Assembly: GCA_016858145.1 (NCBI GenBank)
Contig: JAEHOE010000046.1
Location: 248,001 to 312,000, forward strand
Direction of reading: 5' to 3'
DNA: 64,000 nt
DNA from: Edaphochlamys debaryana
Taxonomy: Eukaryota > Chlorophyta > Chlorophyceae > Chlamydomonadales
Shown piece after piece: positions 11,851 through 23,863 of this stretch. The notes below the pieces were generated by a model that saw only the letters and a list, made by a program, of their open reading frames with translations, made no database searches and was not told the origin of the DNA. The translations under genes and the position numbers were made by a program. Numbering within the stretch: the stretch's first letter is position 1; every line of letters begins with the position of its first letter.

Positions 11851-12500
11851 AGTGAACTCTTTCCGAGTTTCGGTGTACAGCTATCGGGCCCCGGCCCCGG
11901 CCCAGGCCCTACGCTCCTGCCAAGCCCGCCCTCCGCAGAGCCATCATTAACCCCGGCGGCCCCCACATCCGTTCCCGCGTTTGCCCAGTCCACCCCCATT
12001 CCCCTAGCTCACCGCGGCACCCAGACGCCAGGATCAGCGCTGGGCCCGCTTGCACATCCATTCTCAGCCCCAAGACCTCGCTTCGCGCCCGCCGCATTGC
12101 GGTCACCGGCCCCTCTTCACCCTCCGTTCGTAAACAGACGCGACATAGCCCCTGGCCTCGCCCCATGGCGCCTCCCCCTCCAAACCCTCACCCCCACTCC
12201 CGCTCCTCGGTCCTCAACCCCCATTTCGCAATCCCCCGTGCCCAATCCGTCCTCAGCTGAGTCGCATTGACCCACCTCCATGAGTCCCCCAGCCCCCCAG
12301 CCCCCCAGTTTCCCAGCCCCCCAGTATCCCAGTCCTCCAGCCCTTGGCCCCCTCCAGTCCTCACTCCTCCGCCCTCCGTCCTCACCCCTCCGCAGAGCAG
12401 CAGCGCACCACCTCCACCAGCCCCCAGCCCCTCCAGCCTCCTCAAGATCCAGTCATCGCTCCTCCCGCCTCCCTCCCTTCCCCCCTGCGCCTCAGCTCCC
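11851..12500. other. 3' flank of cyclase gene with pyrimidine-rich repeats
   Basis: C- and T-rich sequence. At 12284-12350 a roughly 10-bp unit of the CCCCCAGCC type is reiterated. At about 12393-12427 there is a degraded copy of the cyclase gene's last coding bases (see the intact version at about 12506-12540). No gene seen. Confidence 0.5.
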
Positions 12501-15500
12501 TCACTCCTCCGCAAAGTAGCAGTGCACCACCTCGACCGGCCCCGTCACGCCCTTGAGCGACTGCGCGCCCAGGCTCACGCCCACCACCTCCCGGCTGAAC
12601 CCCAGCGCGCCGGCGCGTCCGCCCTCGACCGCCTCGCACGCCGCCATGGCCCCGCCCGATGCCAGCACCTGCCCCGCCGCAGCCAGGCCCGTGATGCGCG
12701 AGGCGCGGTTCATGGCTTTGCCGCGGTACGACAGCCGCCCCGAGGCCTCCACCAGGGCCGAGGAGGTGTGGCCCACGTCGATCCCCACCTGGAGGGAGGG
12801 GACGGAGATGGGGGGTGGCGGGGCGGGGAAGGGAGCGTTTGGTTGAGGAAAGGCAGGGGTTTCGGCCGAGGAGTGAGGGGTGAGGAGCAGCGGGAGGCGG
12901 GCAAGGCCGCGCCGTAGGGGTGCGCGCAATGCTGTGGAAGGCGTACGGCAGGCGTGCGTACGGCATGCACCCCACGCACCTTGATCCGCAGGCCGCGGTA
13001 CAGCACCTTGCGGGCCTGCATGTACGGCAGCCCGCGCGCAGAGCCCTCGCGCTCGCCGCCCGTCTCCATGTACTCGGCGGGGCTGGCCGCCATGTAGCTG
13101 GTGGCGGGTAGCACCTGGGCATGATCAAGGGGACCATTACAGCAGGGACACTGGTCATGATGTGCAAGTACCGCAGCAGCAGCTAAGAACAGCTGACAGC
13201 TGGCTCGACTCCAGGGAGGGCCGCCGCCGTACGGTGCACCCGTACCCGTACGGCACAACGCAGCAGCCGGGCGCTAGGCGCTCCCCTCGGAAGACCCCAG
13301 AAGAGCAAACAGTCTGAGTGATGAAGGCACCTACCTGGTGTTTGAAGGAGATAGAGCGGAGCATCGAAGCGTCGAGCGCGCTGCTGCCGCGGCGCACCGG
13401 CTTGCCGGGCCGCACCTGGGCACGCGCGGGGCAGGGCGTAGCGCAAGGGAGGGCCGGTTCAGAAAGGCAGCGTTGCAGCATACCGTTTGCGTCCGAGGCA
13501 AGCAGGCAAGCCGGGTCATGAAGCAGTCCATTGCGTGCATCAGGCAAGCCACAAGCGCATTTACGGGACGGCAAGCCACGCGCGTGTCGTACCTCGGGGG
13601 TGCGTACGGGATGCACACTGCCGTACGTGGCCACCTCCTCGGCCAGCTCGTGGGCCAAGAGCTCGGGGTCCCAGTCCTGGGGGCGGAGGGGGCGAGGGGC
13701 GAGGGGTGATGAGGCGAAGCCGCCAGGACCAGAGCACCAGAGCACCAGGTGCCAGGGGCTTGCCGCCCCCCTGGCGCCGCATCCAAAACACCCCGCCGTC
13801 CCCAAGTACTGTAGTCCCCGCACCCGGCACCCCATACAGCTTTACATACCCGACGCCCCGCTCGCCAGTCGCCACCTGTCTGTCTGTCTGTCTGTCTGTC
13901 TGCCCGTGCCGCAAAATCTGTCTGACCCGCCACCCGCTCACCAGCCACTTGAGCTTCTCCTCGCACTCGAGCGCCCACTCAATGGCGGCCGCGGGGGAGC
14001 CAAACACGGCCAGGAACAGCCCGTCGCCGCCCTCGGCCAGGTAGCCGCCCCACTGCCCCAGCAGGCCGCACACCAGGCCGCTCAGCTGCTCCAGGCCCCG
14101 ACCCGCGGGCCCGGGGAGATCCGCGAGTAGCGTGGAGGCGCCCGTTACGCGCATGAAGGCGACCGCCACGGTGCCCACGGGCGCCGAGAGTGTGCCCAGC
14201 TGCGTGACGCCGTGGGAGCGGATGCTGAGGCGCGGGTGCGCCAGGCGCCAGAGCATGCCTGCAGGCAGGTGCGGAAGACACGAGGTAGGGGTTCGTCAGT
14301 GCGGTTTGGGTCAGCGGCGGGAATGTGGCAGTCCGTGGGGGCGTACGTGAAGTGTACGGGCCCAATTGCTGGCCCTCTCCGACCTATCTCAACCTAGCAA
14401 CACCTGCGAGGCTCAACCCGCAGGAGTCAGGACTCACCCGCCGGCGCGGCCAGGTACACGGGGGTGCCGGCCTCGGGCATCTGGACCGCATTGGCCAGCG
14501 TGAAGAGGCAGGCGCTGGCAATATTGACGGCGGAGCCGGGCCGGGCCAGGGGTGCGGGCCCCAGCAGGCTGCTGTGGGCGCGCCCTGCTGCCACCACCGT
14601 TGGGCTGACGGCCTCGGGCGTCGCGAAGTCGTCGTCGTCCTCGTCGTCACAGTTTCCGACCTTCAGCAGCACGTGCGGGCCCGCGTTGAGCAGCATGTTG
14701 CTCGCGTGCCGGGACAGGCTGGCCCGCGCGCTGGGCCCGGCCGGGCCCGTGCCTGGGCCCGTGCCTGGGCCCGTGTTGGGCGGGCGGCTGTCCACCGCAT
14801 CCAGGAGGTGGTGGCCGGCGTAGACCACCACAAGCGAGCACTTCTGCTGCTTGGGCGCGTCGGCGGGGGATGACGCGCGCAGGAAGGGCAGCAGGCGGGC
14901 CAGGCCTCGGGCCTTGGGCGCCTGGCGGCCCGCGCCTAGGCGCGCAAAGGCCGAGGCGCTGAGGAGGATGCCTCCGCCCGGGGCGGCGTCGCCCACAGCC
15001 TTGGCTGCCTCCAGCAGGGGGCCTGCGAAAGGGAGGGATTGGCAGGCACCGAGGGGCGGGTGTGAGGGTTCGCTACACAGTGTGCTGGGCCGGCATCGAA
15101 GCTTGCGTGCTGGATGACGCCTCTTCTCCACCACCGCCTCCAAGCCTCTCAAGTCAACTGAACGGGCCCTCACCGCAGTACCGCTCTCTCCTCCTTCCTG
15201 CCACAGCCAAACGGAGAACCCTGTGCCCCCAAAACCGGGTATTACCCCACTTTTACAAACCCAGGGGGCCCTCACCGTAGTACTTGACCGACGACGCCAC
15301 GCGGTTGAAGACCATGTGGGCGGGGTCCTGCAGGCCCGAGCTCAGGCCCATGCGCACGCGCAGGCCGCGCAGCACCACGGGCCGGCCGTCCAGCATGAGG
15401 CAGCTTCCGTCAGCTGCCTTGCATAGCGTGCCGCCAAAGCCCTTGCCCGAGCCGGCGACGTTGCGCAGGCGGCTGCTGGAGCGCGGGCGCGAGGCGGGGG

Positions 15501-18500
15501 TGGAGAGGGACTCGAGGAAGGCCTCGCGCCAGGCCTTGGGCAAGTGGCTCTGTGTGGAGTGCGGCAGGGGGCCGTGTGCGGGCGTGTAAGGCCAGGGAAG
15601 CAAGCCGAGAGCAGGTTTGAGCAGGGCGGCAGACACGCTGCAAGTCGAGGGCTGTGACAGGTGGGGAGTAACAGAAAGTGCGTCGGCGAGACCCGCAGAT
15701 CGGAGCCGGTACGGTATGGTAAGCTAGCTCAGCAGCTCACCTGGGTGCTGCCGGCCGTCTCGGAGGAGTTGTGCAGGACCGACCGCACCGAGGCGTCCAG
15801 CGACGCGCGGGCGTGGGGCGAGCCCAGCGTTCCGTCGGCGGGCTCGGGCGGGGGCGACGGCGCGGCGGAGGCGGAGACGGGGTACGGCGGCACGCTGCCG
15901 CCGCCGCTGCCCAGGAACTTGCGCGAGATCCAGGGGCGGGGCGAAGCCGCGAACGCGCCGGCCGCGTGCGGGATGGCTTTGGCCGAAGCGCAGGGCGTGG
16001 GGAGCGGGCTGTCGCCGCTGCAGACAGAGTCAGCGTGGGAATCAATGGCCTGGGCCACGGCCGGGCGGCCGCCTGAGATGAGGTTTGAGCTGGAGCTGGA
16101 GCGTGAGAAGCCCAGGAACGATAGCAGGCGCTGGGAGGAGGTGACGCCAATGCCCAGGGCGGCGGCTGTCAGCATGCCGGCGCCGTGCGCGTGGTGGGGC
16201 GTGGGCGAGCCGGTGCGCTGGGAGGAGGTGTTCAGGTCGCTGGAGGCGGTGGAGAAGCGGTGGGCGAGGGCCGCGGACTCGACGCGCGGGGGCTCGGCGA
16301 GCACGACGTTGCCGTCGGGGTGCGCGAGCAGCTCGGCGGGCCAGTCCTGCTCCATGAGCTCGAGCTGGGGGCGGCAAGGGAGGCCGAGAGAGGCCGAGGG
16401 AGGGAGGGGCGGCAAGATTGACTGGGGGCTAGGACGGGAGGGCGAAGGCGGCGCGGCGAAGCACGGCAAGGCCGAGCGCCGGGAGCGTAATGGGTACAGA
16501 GAAGCGGGAGGCAGGCAGAGAAGGGGACAAGATGGGTGTCAGCTTCCTCGAAGCTGGAAAAAGGGCTGAGCCCTAGAATGCCTGGGCAGCGGCATATGCG
16601 TGCAGGCACGGTGCAAAGCGCGGGGCCGTGTGGCGCGCTCCGCGCGAAGCTTCGGGGGGACAGGGGGCCGAGGAAGGACGCGGGGCGAAACACATTTCCA
16701 CGCCGACTGGCGACAAAGTGTTGCCCGTACTTCCTCCTCGACGAATCTGAGTTGCAGAAGGTAAGATAGCAACATCGCGCTCGGTCCGGGCTTGGTCGGC
16801 GAGGTTTGACCGAAGTCGGCACCACAGGCATCCTCGCAACAGCCGTGCCCAAACTTGTCGAAACTACCTCGCTATTAGCTTCAAAGTGTTAGGTATCTAT
16901 CGAAACGAATGTCCAAATTGCTCTTTGGGCTATGGGTGCGAGCTGGTGCGACTGCCTTGCCAACATTTTGAGTTCGCGTAGGGTCGATAAGTTTCCCTGC
17001 TCTCAATCACAAGCGGTAGGGATAATGAAACTCAAGCTTGTGGCATCGCAGGCTAGGCGTGAATCGCATGTTTATGTGGCACGCAGGCACGCCAACACGG
17101 GGTAAGCCCGGGGGGCCTGGCCCCCCGGCTGGCGCTCCGCGCCAGGCGCTACGCGCCGGGGGCTCAGCCCAAAAAGGGGGGCTAAGGGAGGCGCGGTTCG
17201 TACCTGGCAGGCGGCCGCAAAGGCGGCAGCGGAGGCGACCGAGGCGAAGGCCACAATAAACGAGTCTCCCTCTGCGGACCATGCAGGAGCACGGGCGAAG
17301 GGTGCGGGGCGGTGGTTACGGGCGCCACGTACGCACGCACGCGCAGGGGCCCACAAACGCAGACTGCAAGCGCGAGCCCTCCTGAAGCCGCCATGCGCTA
17401 CATACCGCCTGCGCCCCACCTGTGGCGCTCTCGTAGCCTCCGTGCTTGGCCAGCAGGCGGCGAATGGTGGTGTGGTGCAGGCGGATGGCCTGCTCCATGC
17501 AGCCCGGGCTCAGCGCCTCCCACAACACCGTGCTGTTCTGGATGTCCTGTGAGGTTGAATGACACGCGGGAGCCGAGTCAGCCACTGCTCCACGCCGCCG
17601 CCTCCTCACAACGCGTCCAGACAACACGGGCTGTGCATCGTCAGCCGTACCACCTCGCCCGGTCTCCCCCAGCGCGCCCCACCGTGATCAAGAGCGTGGT
17701 GTCGGGGCCGAGGCGCGGCGCCCGCACGCGGCCCAGGAGGTCCACGTTGGGGCGGGCGGAGCGCATCAGGAGGAAGGCAGCCACCAGGGCCGCAAGGGCC
17801 GCGAGGGCGGAGCATGCGACAATGGCCGCCAGAACTGGGCGCTGCAGCCCGCCGGCGTGCGAGGAGCCGTCAGCGTCAGCAGTGCCGGTTGCTGCGGGCG
17901 TTGGGCAGAGGGCATGGATGCATGTTAGAAACGCATGTTAGAAACGGCAAGGCAGGTGGAGGTTAGGTTGTTCATGTCCTCCTGCAGTCCGGTTCAAGCG
18001 TCTGCCGCTGCTTTAAGCCGAGCTGTAACTACCGGTGAGCCTGCGCCCACAGTCGCCCCTTGCCTCAGCATGCACGTACACCCTCCTACTGTTGCCCAGC
18101 CCTCAGCTGCCGACAGAGCTGCTGTTTGTGTGTGTGCGGCGGCCTGAGCGTCAATTCCACGCCAGCTCACTCACCAGTGATCGCGAACTGGAGAGGCCAG
18201 AAGGCCGCGCCAATGGCGTCGCAGTACCAGTAACGTACGGTTATGTAGCCGTACTCCTTTAACAGAGTCTTGAACAATGTCTTGATGGTGGTTGTGGCCG
18301 AGGCTGCCCGAGCGGCAGGGGCGATGGCGCCGGAAACGTTGCTGAATTGCGCAGGGTCGCTCACCGGCGGCACCAGCGAGCGTGCCACGTGGGCAAGGAC
18401 CCAGGAGAACAGGTTCTGGGGGCAGCGGCGGCGAGGAAAAGAACCTCAGGCCAGGGCGGCTGCCGGGAGGATCTACCAGCCAAGCAAACTGTTTCAGTCC

Positions 18501-21500
18501 GGCCGGGCCGTCCGAGTCCGGGCGGGCCGGATCGGTTCCGGTCCGGTCCGGTCCCGAGCCCGGTCCCAAGTCCGGGCCCAACTCCGGCGCTCACCTGCGA
18601 TGAGGGCGCCAGCAGGCTGGGCGCCTGGTTGGGGTGGTGGATGCCGTGCCACACAGCACGGATGTACGACAGCGCCATGACTGGATCCAGGCCCTGCGCC
18701 GTCAGGGGCGTTACGTTGAAGGCCGAGTCGGGGGCGGCCCACCATGGGTAGCGCGCAAAGGCGGCGCCGTCCCACGTGAGCGGCGGCGCCTTAGCCACGG
18801 TGCCCGATTTGTTGAAGTCGGGGGGCAGGGGCAGGGATTTGAAGCCGATTGCGTCGCGAGCCTTATCGGTGATGGCCTGGCGGGCGTGCATAATCTGGAC
18901 CAGCGTCTTGCTAATCGGCCCGAACTCTGCAGTTGGGATGGAAAGGAAGAACGGAAGAAAGAAGGTGAGGGGCAGGGGTTTGGGCCAGGGGAACGGACGG
19001 GGAGGCCGCACATGCGGAGGAGGAAGGTCTGGAGGGGTTCAGAGCAGGCTGGCACCCGGGTACCGTAGAGGTGTTGAAGACAAGTCAGTTCTGGGCCACG
19101 AGCGCAGGTCGGCGCTTACCCGGCAGCTTGTTGTACGCGAGGGTGGAGAAAAGCGCACTGTACGGCGCCCGATTGACGATCCGCCGCTGACCCGATGACG
19201 CCGCCGCCGGCGCCGCCGGATCGGCGTTTGCACCTTGTGCTGCGCTGGCGGCGGAGCCGGTGTTGGCAGGGGTTGACACGCCCGTGTTCAGTCGCTGCCG
19301 CTCGGCCGCCATGGCCTCCACACGGGTGGTCACGAGCAGGCCGCACACGTCGCCAACCCACGTGGCGTCGGGCGGTGCGGACAGCGCCGAGGCGGTGGTG
19401 AAGGACGTCCAGTCGCCGAGGCCTTGCGGCGTGAGGTAGAGGAGGTCGTGATTGGCAGAGATGGAGCAGAGGGCCTCGGTGCATGGCACCAGTTCGCCGC
19501 CACCACCGTCGCTCCACTCATGCTCGTCATCGCCATCTGGGTCGGCCTCGGCGCCATTATTCACAGGCACGATGCCCGCTTGCGTCCCCGGGTCGAGGCT
19601 GCTGGGGCCCGTGCTCGCGCTGGGCCCGGCCGCGGCCGCGCTGGGCCCAGCCGGGCCCGTCGTGCAGTTGGAGCGGGCCATGACGATTCGACTTCCGGGC
19701 AGCGGCGCGATACCGACCATGCCCGGCGCGAGCAGCTCCCGAGTCATGAGCGAAGGCATTAGGTAAACGGCTGGGTCCCACTCGATCGTAAGAAGGCAAT
19801 CGCCAGAGGCGAAATGCGGCGAGATCGCGTCGCAGCCCTGCAGATCGTCGCTGCTGGTGCCGCCCAGATCGCCGTCGGGCGCGTTGTAGGCGAGCAGGCG
19901 AGTGAGCAGCTCCGCGGCGTAACGCCAGCCGGCCGAGTCCACAAGGAGCTCGGCGGAGGGTGGCGGCAGCGTGAGGTCCAGGACCGAGCCCTGGCCCATG
20001 CCCTTGGTCTGCAGCACCGTCCTGAAAGGGGGCCGGGTATCGAAGTGCGGCGGGTTGGGGTCAAGGCAGGCGCGGTGAGCGGCGACAGGAGGCAGGCGAT
20101 CAGCAGGGAGCTGACCGGCGTGCTGGGTGAAGCCCCACTGTCCCACCCAAGAAGCCCCAGCCCCCACCGACCGAGCCCTCGCCGCCCCGCCCCTGCCTCG
20201 ATCACACCCACCCGGCGATGGCGGACAGCACGTGTCCCAGCGTTCCGCAGCTGGGGCTGGTGGTGAGGCACAGCCCGTGCGACGGCAGCTGCAGCCCCGG
20301 CCGCTGCCGCGCGGCCTTGTGGGCCTCGAGTAGGTCCAGCAGTTCCTCCCAGTCGTTGGGGGCCGCAGCCGAGCTCAGCACGCCGGCGGCTGCCATGGCC
20401 TCCAGCGCATCGAGCCGATAGAAGGTGAGCAGGTACGACCTTCACGACAAACAGGGTGAGGATAAGGATGGTGTTGTGTTGGGAGGCAAGCTGTGCCCCA
20501 GGCTGCAGGATGCTCCTCTTGCAATGCCAGTCCCGTGCGGCTGACTGCAAAGGGGCGAACCCGCCCTGAATTATCCTCCCGCGGATTACTCCCGCCCCCA
20601 CCTGGGGTGCAGCATGCCGGACGCCTGCGACGCCACCTGGCAGGAATTCTCGGGGAATGCGAAGCACCACTGCGGCACGCATCAGCACACACGGCAAGAA
20701 GGGGCTCACAGCGGTTCAACAATCCTCTGGTCCCAGCGGCACACGGCCAACTAAGCGCCCACACACACGACCGCAACGCAAAAGCCCCCCCCCCCCCCAC
20801 GCACCGCGCCAACTTGATCCTTGATGGTCGTCACCGACATTCCACTCATGTCCGTCGTCCAAAGCGTCTAGGGCCGGAGGGGAAGGATCCAGGTCGGATG
20901 CGGTGCCGGGGCCTGGATCAGCGGATAGGCCCCCCCACCAGCTCCACACCCGCCCCGCCAAGCTCCGCGGGCCCGGGTTCAGTCGGCTAACCGGCCCTAT
21001 CCGGCCCCCGTTGTTCATGTTTTCAGCTCCAACCCTTACTGGAAGGTTGTTCATGTCCACGCTCGAGAGGCTGCGGATGGAGTTCGAGGAATTGCTGGGG
21101 GACGGCATGGGATCCAGATCCACTCTCAGGTAGCGGTTCTTGTCCATGCTCTGGCGGACCAGACTTGCGATGAGGCCGCTGGACCAAGCGGGGCTGGGGC
21201 GCCATTGGGCGTGCTGCGAGGATGAGGGGGCCGGAGCGGGGTGGGGGTTTTAGCCGGCGCCGGGTGTAGAAGCGGGGTGTTGCGCTGTGACTCGGGATCT
21301 GGGCGGACCAGCAAGGGCTGGGCGCGGCAGTCAGCAGGCTACTTAGTATCTAGGTGCCTGGCCACAGTGACAGATGGCTTAGCTGGCGGGGCCACGGCAG
21401 GGGAGGGAGCCAGCCCGGCGAGTACGGGCGCAAGCCGGTGGGCCGGTGGGCGGGGTTGGCGGGGCAGTGCAGGGGCAGCCCTCTTCACGCAACCTTTGGA

Positions 21501-21933
21501 CAGACCCGGTTTTCGGCCAGGACGTCGCGTTCCGACACTGGACGTCCGTCAACGTCAACATCAACTGTACGCCCTCAACTCGTGGATTCTAGCGCGAACA
21601 AGTCCAAGCCGGAGCGCTCCAGCTGGCGCACCTCAAGGGCCATCTGGCATTCGCAAGCCTCCGTGCTTAGCGACTGCGCGACCACCGCCAGCAGGCCCTC
21701 TTCATCAAGCATCCCGCTAGCCGCTTGGCTGGCACGTCTGCGCAGGGGCGAGAAACGGCCATCTCAGGATACGGCCGCATGTCTTGCGGAGCGCTAACGG
21801 CGACGCACCGTATAGCCGCGCCGATGTTTGCGCTGCAGGCGGCTTTCTCATTGGAGTGGGCCGCGCCAAAAGTGGCGAGAAGCGCGAGTGCGACGAAGCC
21901 AAGTAGCGCCGAGCTCAGGCGCCCCGCCGCCAT
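12501..21933 (-). CDS. Receptor-like protein: signal peptide, solute-binding domain, TM helix, tandem class III cyclase domains
   Basis: Start 21933: a cleavable signal peptide (RLSSALLGFVALALLATFGAAHS), then a 75-nt intron giving IRRASQAASGMLDEEG. From about 20430 to 18170 come exons of a bacterial family 1 extracellular solute-binding fold, for example NDWEELLDLLEAHKAA, ASGDCLLTIEWDPAVYL and NRAPYSALFSTLAYNKLPG. One membrane helix (PVLAAIVACSALAALAALVA, about 17850-17790) is followed by cyclase domain C1 (about 17700-14900): LLITDIQNST, EGDSFIVAF, LRGLRVRMGL, YYGPLLEAAKA. Cyclase domain C2 (about 14230-12501) has VAFMRVTGAS, GGDGLFLAVF, YRGKAMNRASRI and the C-terminus VEVVHCYFAEE. Ligand binding outside the cell would control cyclic nucleotide synthesis inside. 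C1 has a long Ser/Pro-rich insert (about 16340-15740). Exons between 21600 and 20450 are the least certain; the N-terminal exon could belong to a separate small secreted protein. Confidence 0.85.
13878..13902. repeat. (TGTC)n microsatellite in cyclase intron
   Basis: Six tandem TGTC/CTGT units between cyclase C2 exons. Complementary in sequence to the CAGA tract at 9798-9837. Confidence 0.9.
17120..17167. repeat. 48-bp hairpin-forming repeat, copy 1
   Basis: GC-rich element with internal inverted repeats (GGCGCTCCGCGCC, GGCGCTACGCGCC) inside the intron between the C1 exons. An apparently identical copy lies in opposite orientation at 38338-38385 in another gene's intron, so this is a mobile or dispersed palindromic repeat. 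Confidence 0.85.
20889..20935 (+). repeat. Dispersed repeat module B, copy 1
   Basis: 47-bp block beginning CCAGGTCGGATGCGGTGCC and ending in a C run after GGATAGG. It recurs at about 29762-29808. Located within the 5' intronic part of the cyclase gene. Confidence 0.8.
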
Positions 21934-22362
21934 TAGCCCTGTGGCTGCCAGTTCTAAGCAGGCGGATGCAGACTAGGCAGGTATTGACATCGTGGCTAAC
22001 GGGGAAGGTAACAGGGAGGGTAGGCCTTCCTGCTCGAAAACCTTGTGAACTCCAGGGACCCAACGCAAACGAAATGCTGGTAGTATAACAATAAGCGCTT
22101 AGCTGGAGGTTAACGAGTGGGGAGAGAGCACGTATCCTTGATGCCGTGCCTCGGGTTTCAGCTGCGAACTTTTAGGGCACCGAGGTCGAGCTCGCAGGCG
22201 GTTTGTATTCGTTTAGGGGCGAACTATGGGTTGGCGCGTTGGCGTCCGCAGCGGGAGTGCGGCCAACGGGTCTCCGTCCGACATAGCCACTCTCCAGGCC
22301 CTCCCCGAGCCCCAACTGCCCCAACGCCAACCCCCCCTCCGCCTTTTGCATGTCCAAATCAC

Positions 22363-22625
22363 GACGATCACCCGGGCAGGAGCGTCCTTCGGCCCGTAAC
22401 GATCTCGTCCATCAGCCCGAGAAAGAGCCGGAGCGGAGAGTTCAAGACATCTCGTCGCGCTCTCTCCCTCTCTCCTCCGAGCGCTGCGCCACAGAAGCAG
22501 ACCCGGCAGACCCCCTGGAGCCTGGACGCCAGGAGGACACGGCGCAGGACGCAGGCGAAGAGCCGCCAGGATTTAGCGGGAATTGCCCCGGCGGTCCGAC
22601 GGTATACCCCCGCGGCCTATCCTCA
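22363..22625 (+). repeat. Dispersed repeat modules A and D, copy 1
   Basis: Module A (22363-22424, from CGATCACCCGGGCAGGAGCG to CATCAGCCCGAG) and module D (22439-22625, from GTTCAAGACATCTCG to GCGGCCTATCCTC). Both recur in the same order and orientation at 29699-30045. They are about 85-90% alike by eye and lie in the intergenic region upstream of the cyclase gene. Confidence 0.85.
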
Positions 22626-22784
22626 AAACCGCCCTGGGGCCCGCACCAACAGCAAAGCGACGCAGCGCCTAAGGCCCTACACAGCCGGGGGCTGCCCCAA
22701 ACGCAGGGGGGCGGGCCCTCTAAGCGGCCCGCAGCCCTCTCCAAGCACGATGGGCGCTATCCACTCTCCAACTCGTCCTCTGCC

Positions 22785-23753
22785 TTAACGTAGTCGACGG
22801 CCGCTCGCCGCCAAGGCCTGCTCCAATGCCTCCACTGGTGCACAGTGCCCTAAGCTGAGCGGCCCACACACCCACAAACCACATCTGGGCGAGCCTGCCC
22901 CTGGGCACCACATGTCAGTAGCCTGCTCGTTCCCCCTCCCCCCCACAGTGCACAGTGCACCCGCTTTACGCTCTCCCACTCGCCACCACTCTGCCATCTC
23001 CGCAGCCACGCTTGGTGCGCCCACAGCCAAGGCCTGAAAGGACTCCAGGGCTTGGGCGACTCGTGCGCCAGCCGCTGCCCGACTGTGAGCCATAGCAGCC
23101 TTGCAAGCTGACAGAGCGAAAGGGGAGAGGGGAGCGGGCAAAGTGGACGTTAGCATTATCTGCGGTGGGCGGGCTGTGGCCGGGGGACGGGGGCGTGTGC
23201 CGCTGTCGGCCAGCGGCAAACCTTGCACGGCGCGGCGCAGTCCCAACCCGTTTCCCGCCCCTGACAACCAACCTTGCGCGGTGCTCTTACGCACGGTGGC
23301 CGAAGTCATGCAGAAGCAGCGCTGTGTGCTGCTGTTGCAGCTGCTCCGTCTGATGCTGCAGCACCACTTTCACCTCACCGCCAGCCGCTCCGGTAGCGGC
23401 TGCAGAGGCCCGAGCAGCTGTTCCAAGCGGGTGAGCAGCGCAAGCTGCTCCTGCTGGGCCGCCCTCAGCTCCTGCAGCTGCTCCTGCTGGGCCTCGAACT
23501 GCGCCTTGTTGGGCTGTACCACAAGCGTGTTCCAAGCAAGCAGCAGCGAGGCACAGGTGCCGACGATTGCGAAGAAGGGGGTAACGTTTTTGGCGAGGTC
23601 CAGCGCCTCGGAGCCCAGCGATGGCGTCGGTGGCTCGGCCTTCTTCAGGAAGCCCATAATCCCACCGCTGCAGGAAATGCTTACACGCGCCGGCCTGCGC
23701 GGCGCCCGCACCGGCGCTGCCTTAACAGCGGACCGCATAAAGCAAGCAGGCAT
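22785..23753 (-). CDS. Small membrane-anchored coiled-coil protein, probably plastid
   Basis: Start at 23753. The N-terminus is a basic, Ala/Ser/Arg-rich plastid-type transit peptide (MPACFMRSAVKAAPVRAPRR), then GFLKKAEPPTPSLGSEAL and one hydrophobic helix (NVTPFFAIVGTCASLLLAW). A Gln/Glu/Leu coiled coil follows (KAQFEAQQEQLQELRAAQQ) up to LPERLA, where a GTGAGG donor lies near 23380. A later open segment (about 23160-22950; AMAHSRAAAGARVAQALESF, EMAEWWRVGERKAG) in phase 0 after an acceptor near 23163 may be the second exon, with the frame closing at 22785-22787. The exon 1 call is firm; the 3' structure is tentative. I do not recognise a named family. The foldback element sits about 100 bp upstream of the start codon. 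Confidence 0.6.
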
Positions 23754-23856
23754 CTGTCTGGCTGAAGCTAAGCGAGTCCGCTGCTTGGGGCTGCTGCTCG
23801 GTGCTCGCCAGACAAAGGCTCAGGCCGTGGACTCGGGCGGACTTGGTGGACAGTGT

Positions 23857-23863
23857 TGACGCG
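23857..23863. repeat. Target-site duplication TGACGCG (left)
   Basis: Seven bases immediately outside the left end of the foldback element, repeated directly at 27491-27497 outside the right end. Confidence 0.85.

Noticed and set aside
21379..21564. Minus-strand Cys/Pro-rich frame as an exon of the cyclase gene
   Set aside because: No matching splice phases with the signal-peptide exon or the solute-binding exons could be found, so it was not included with confidence.
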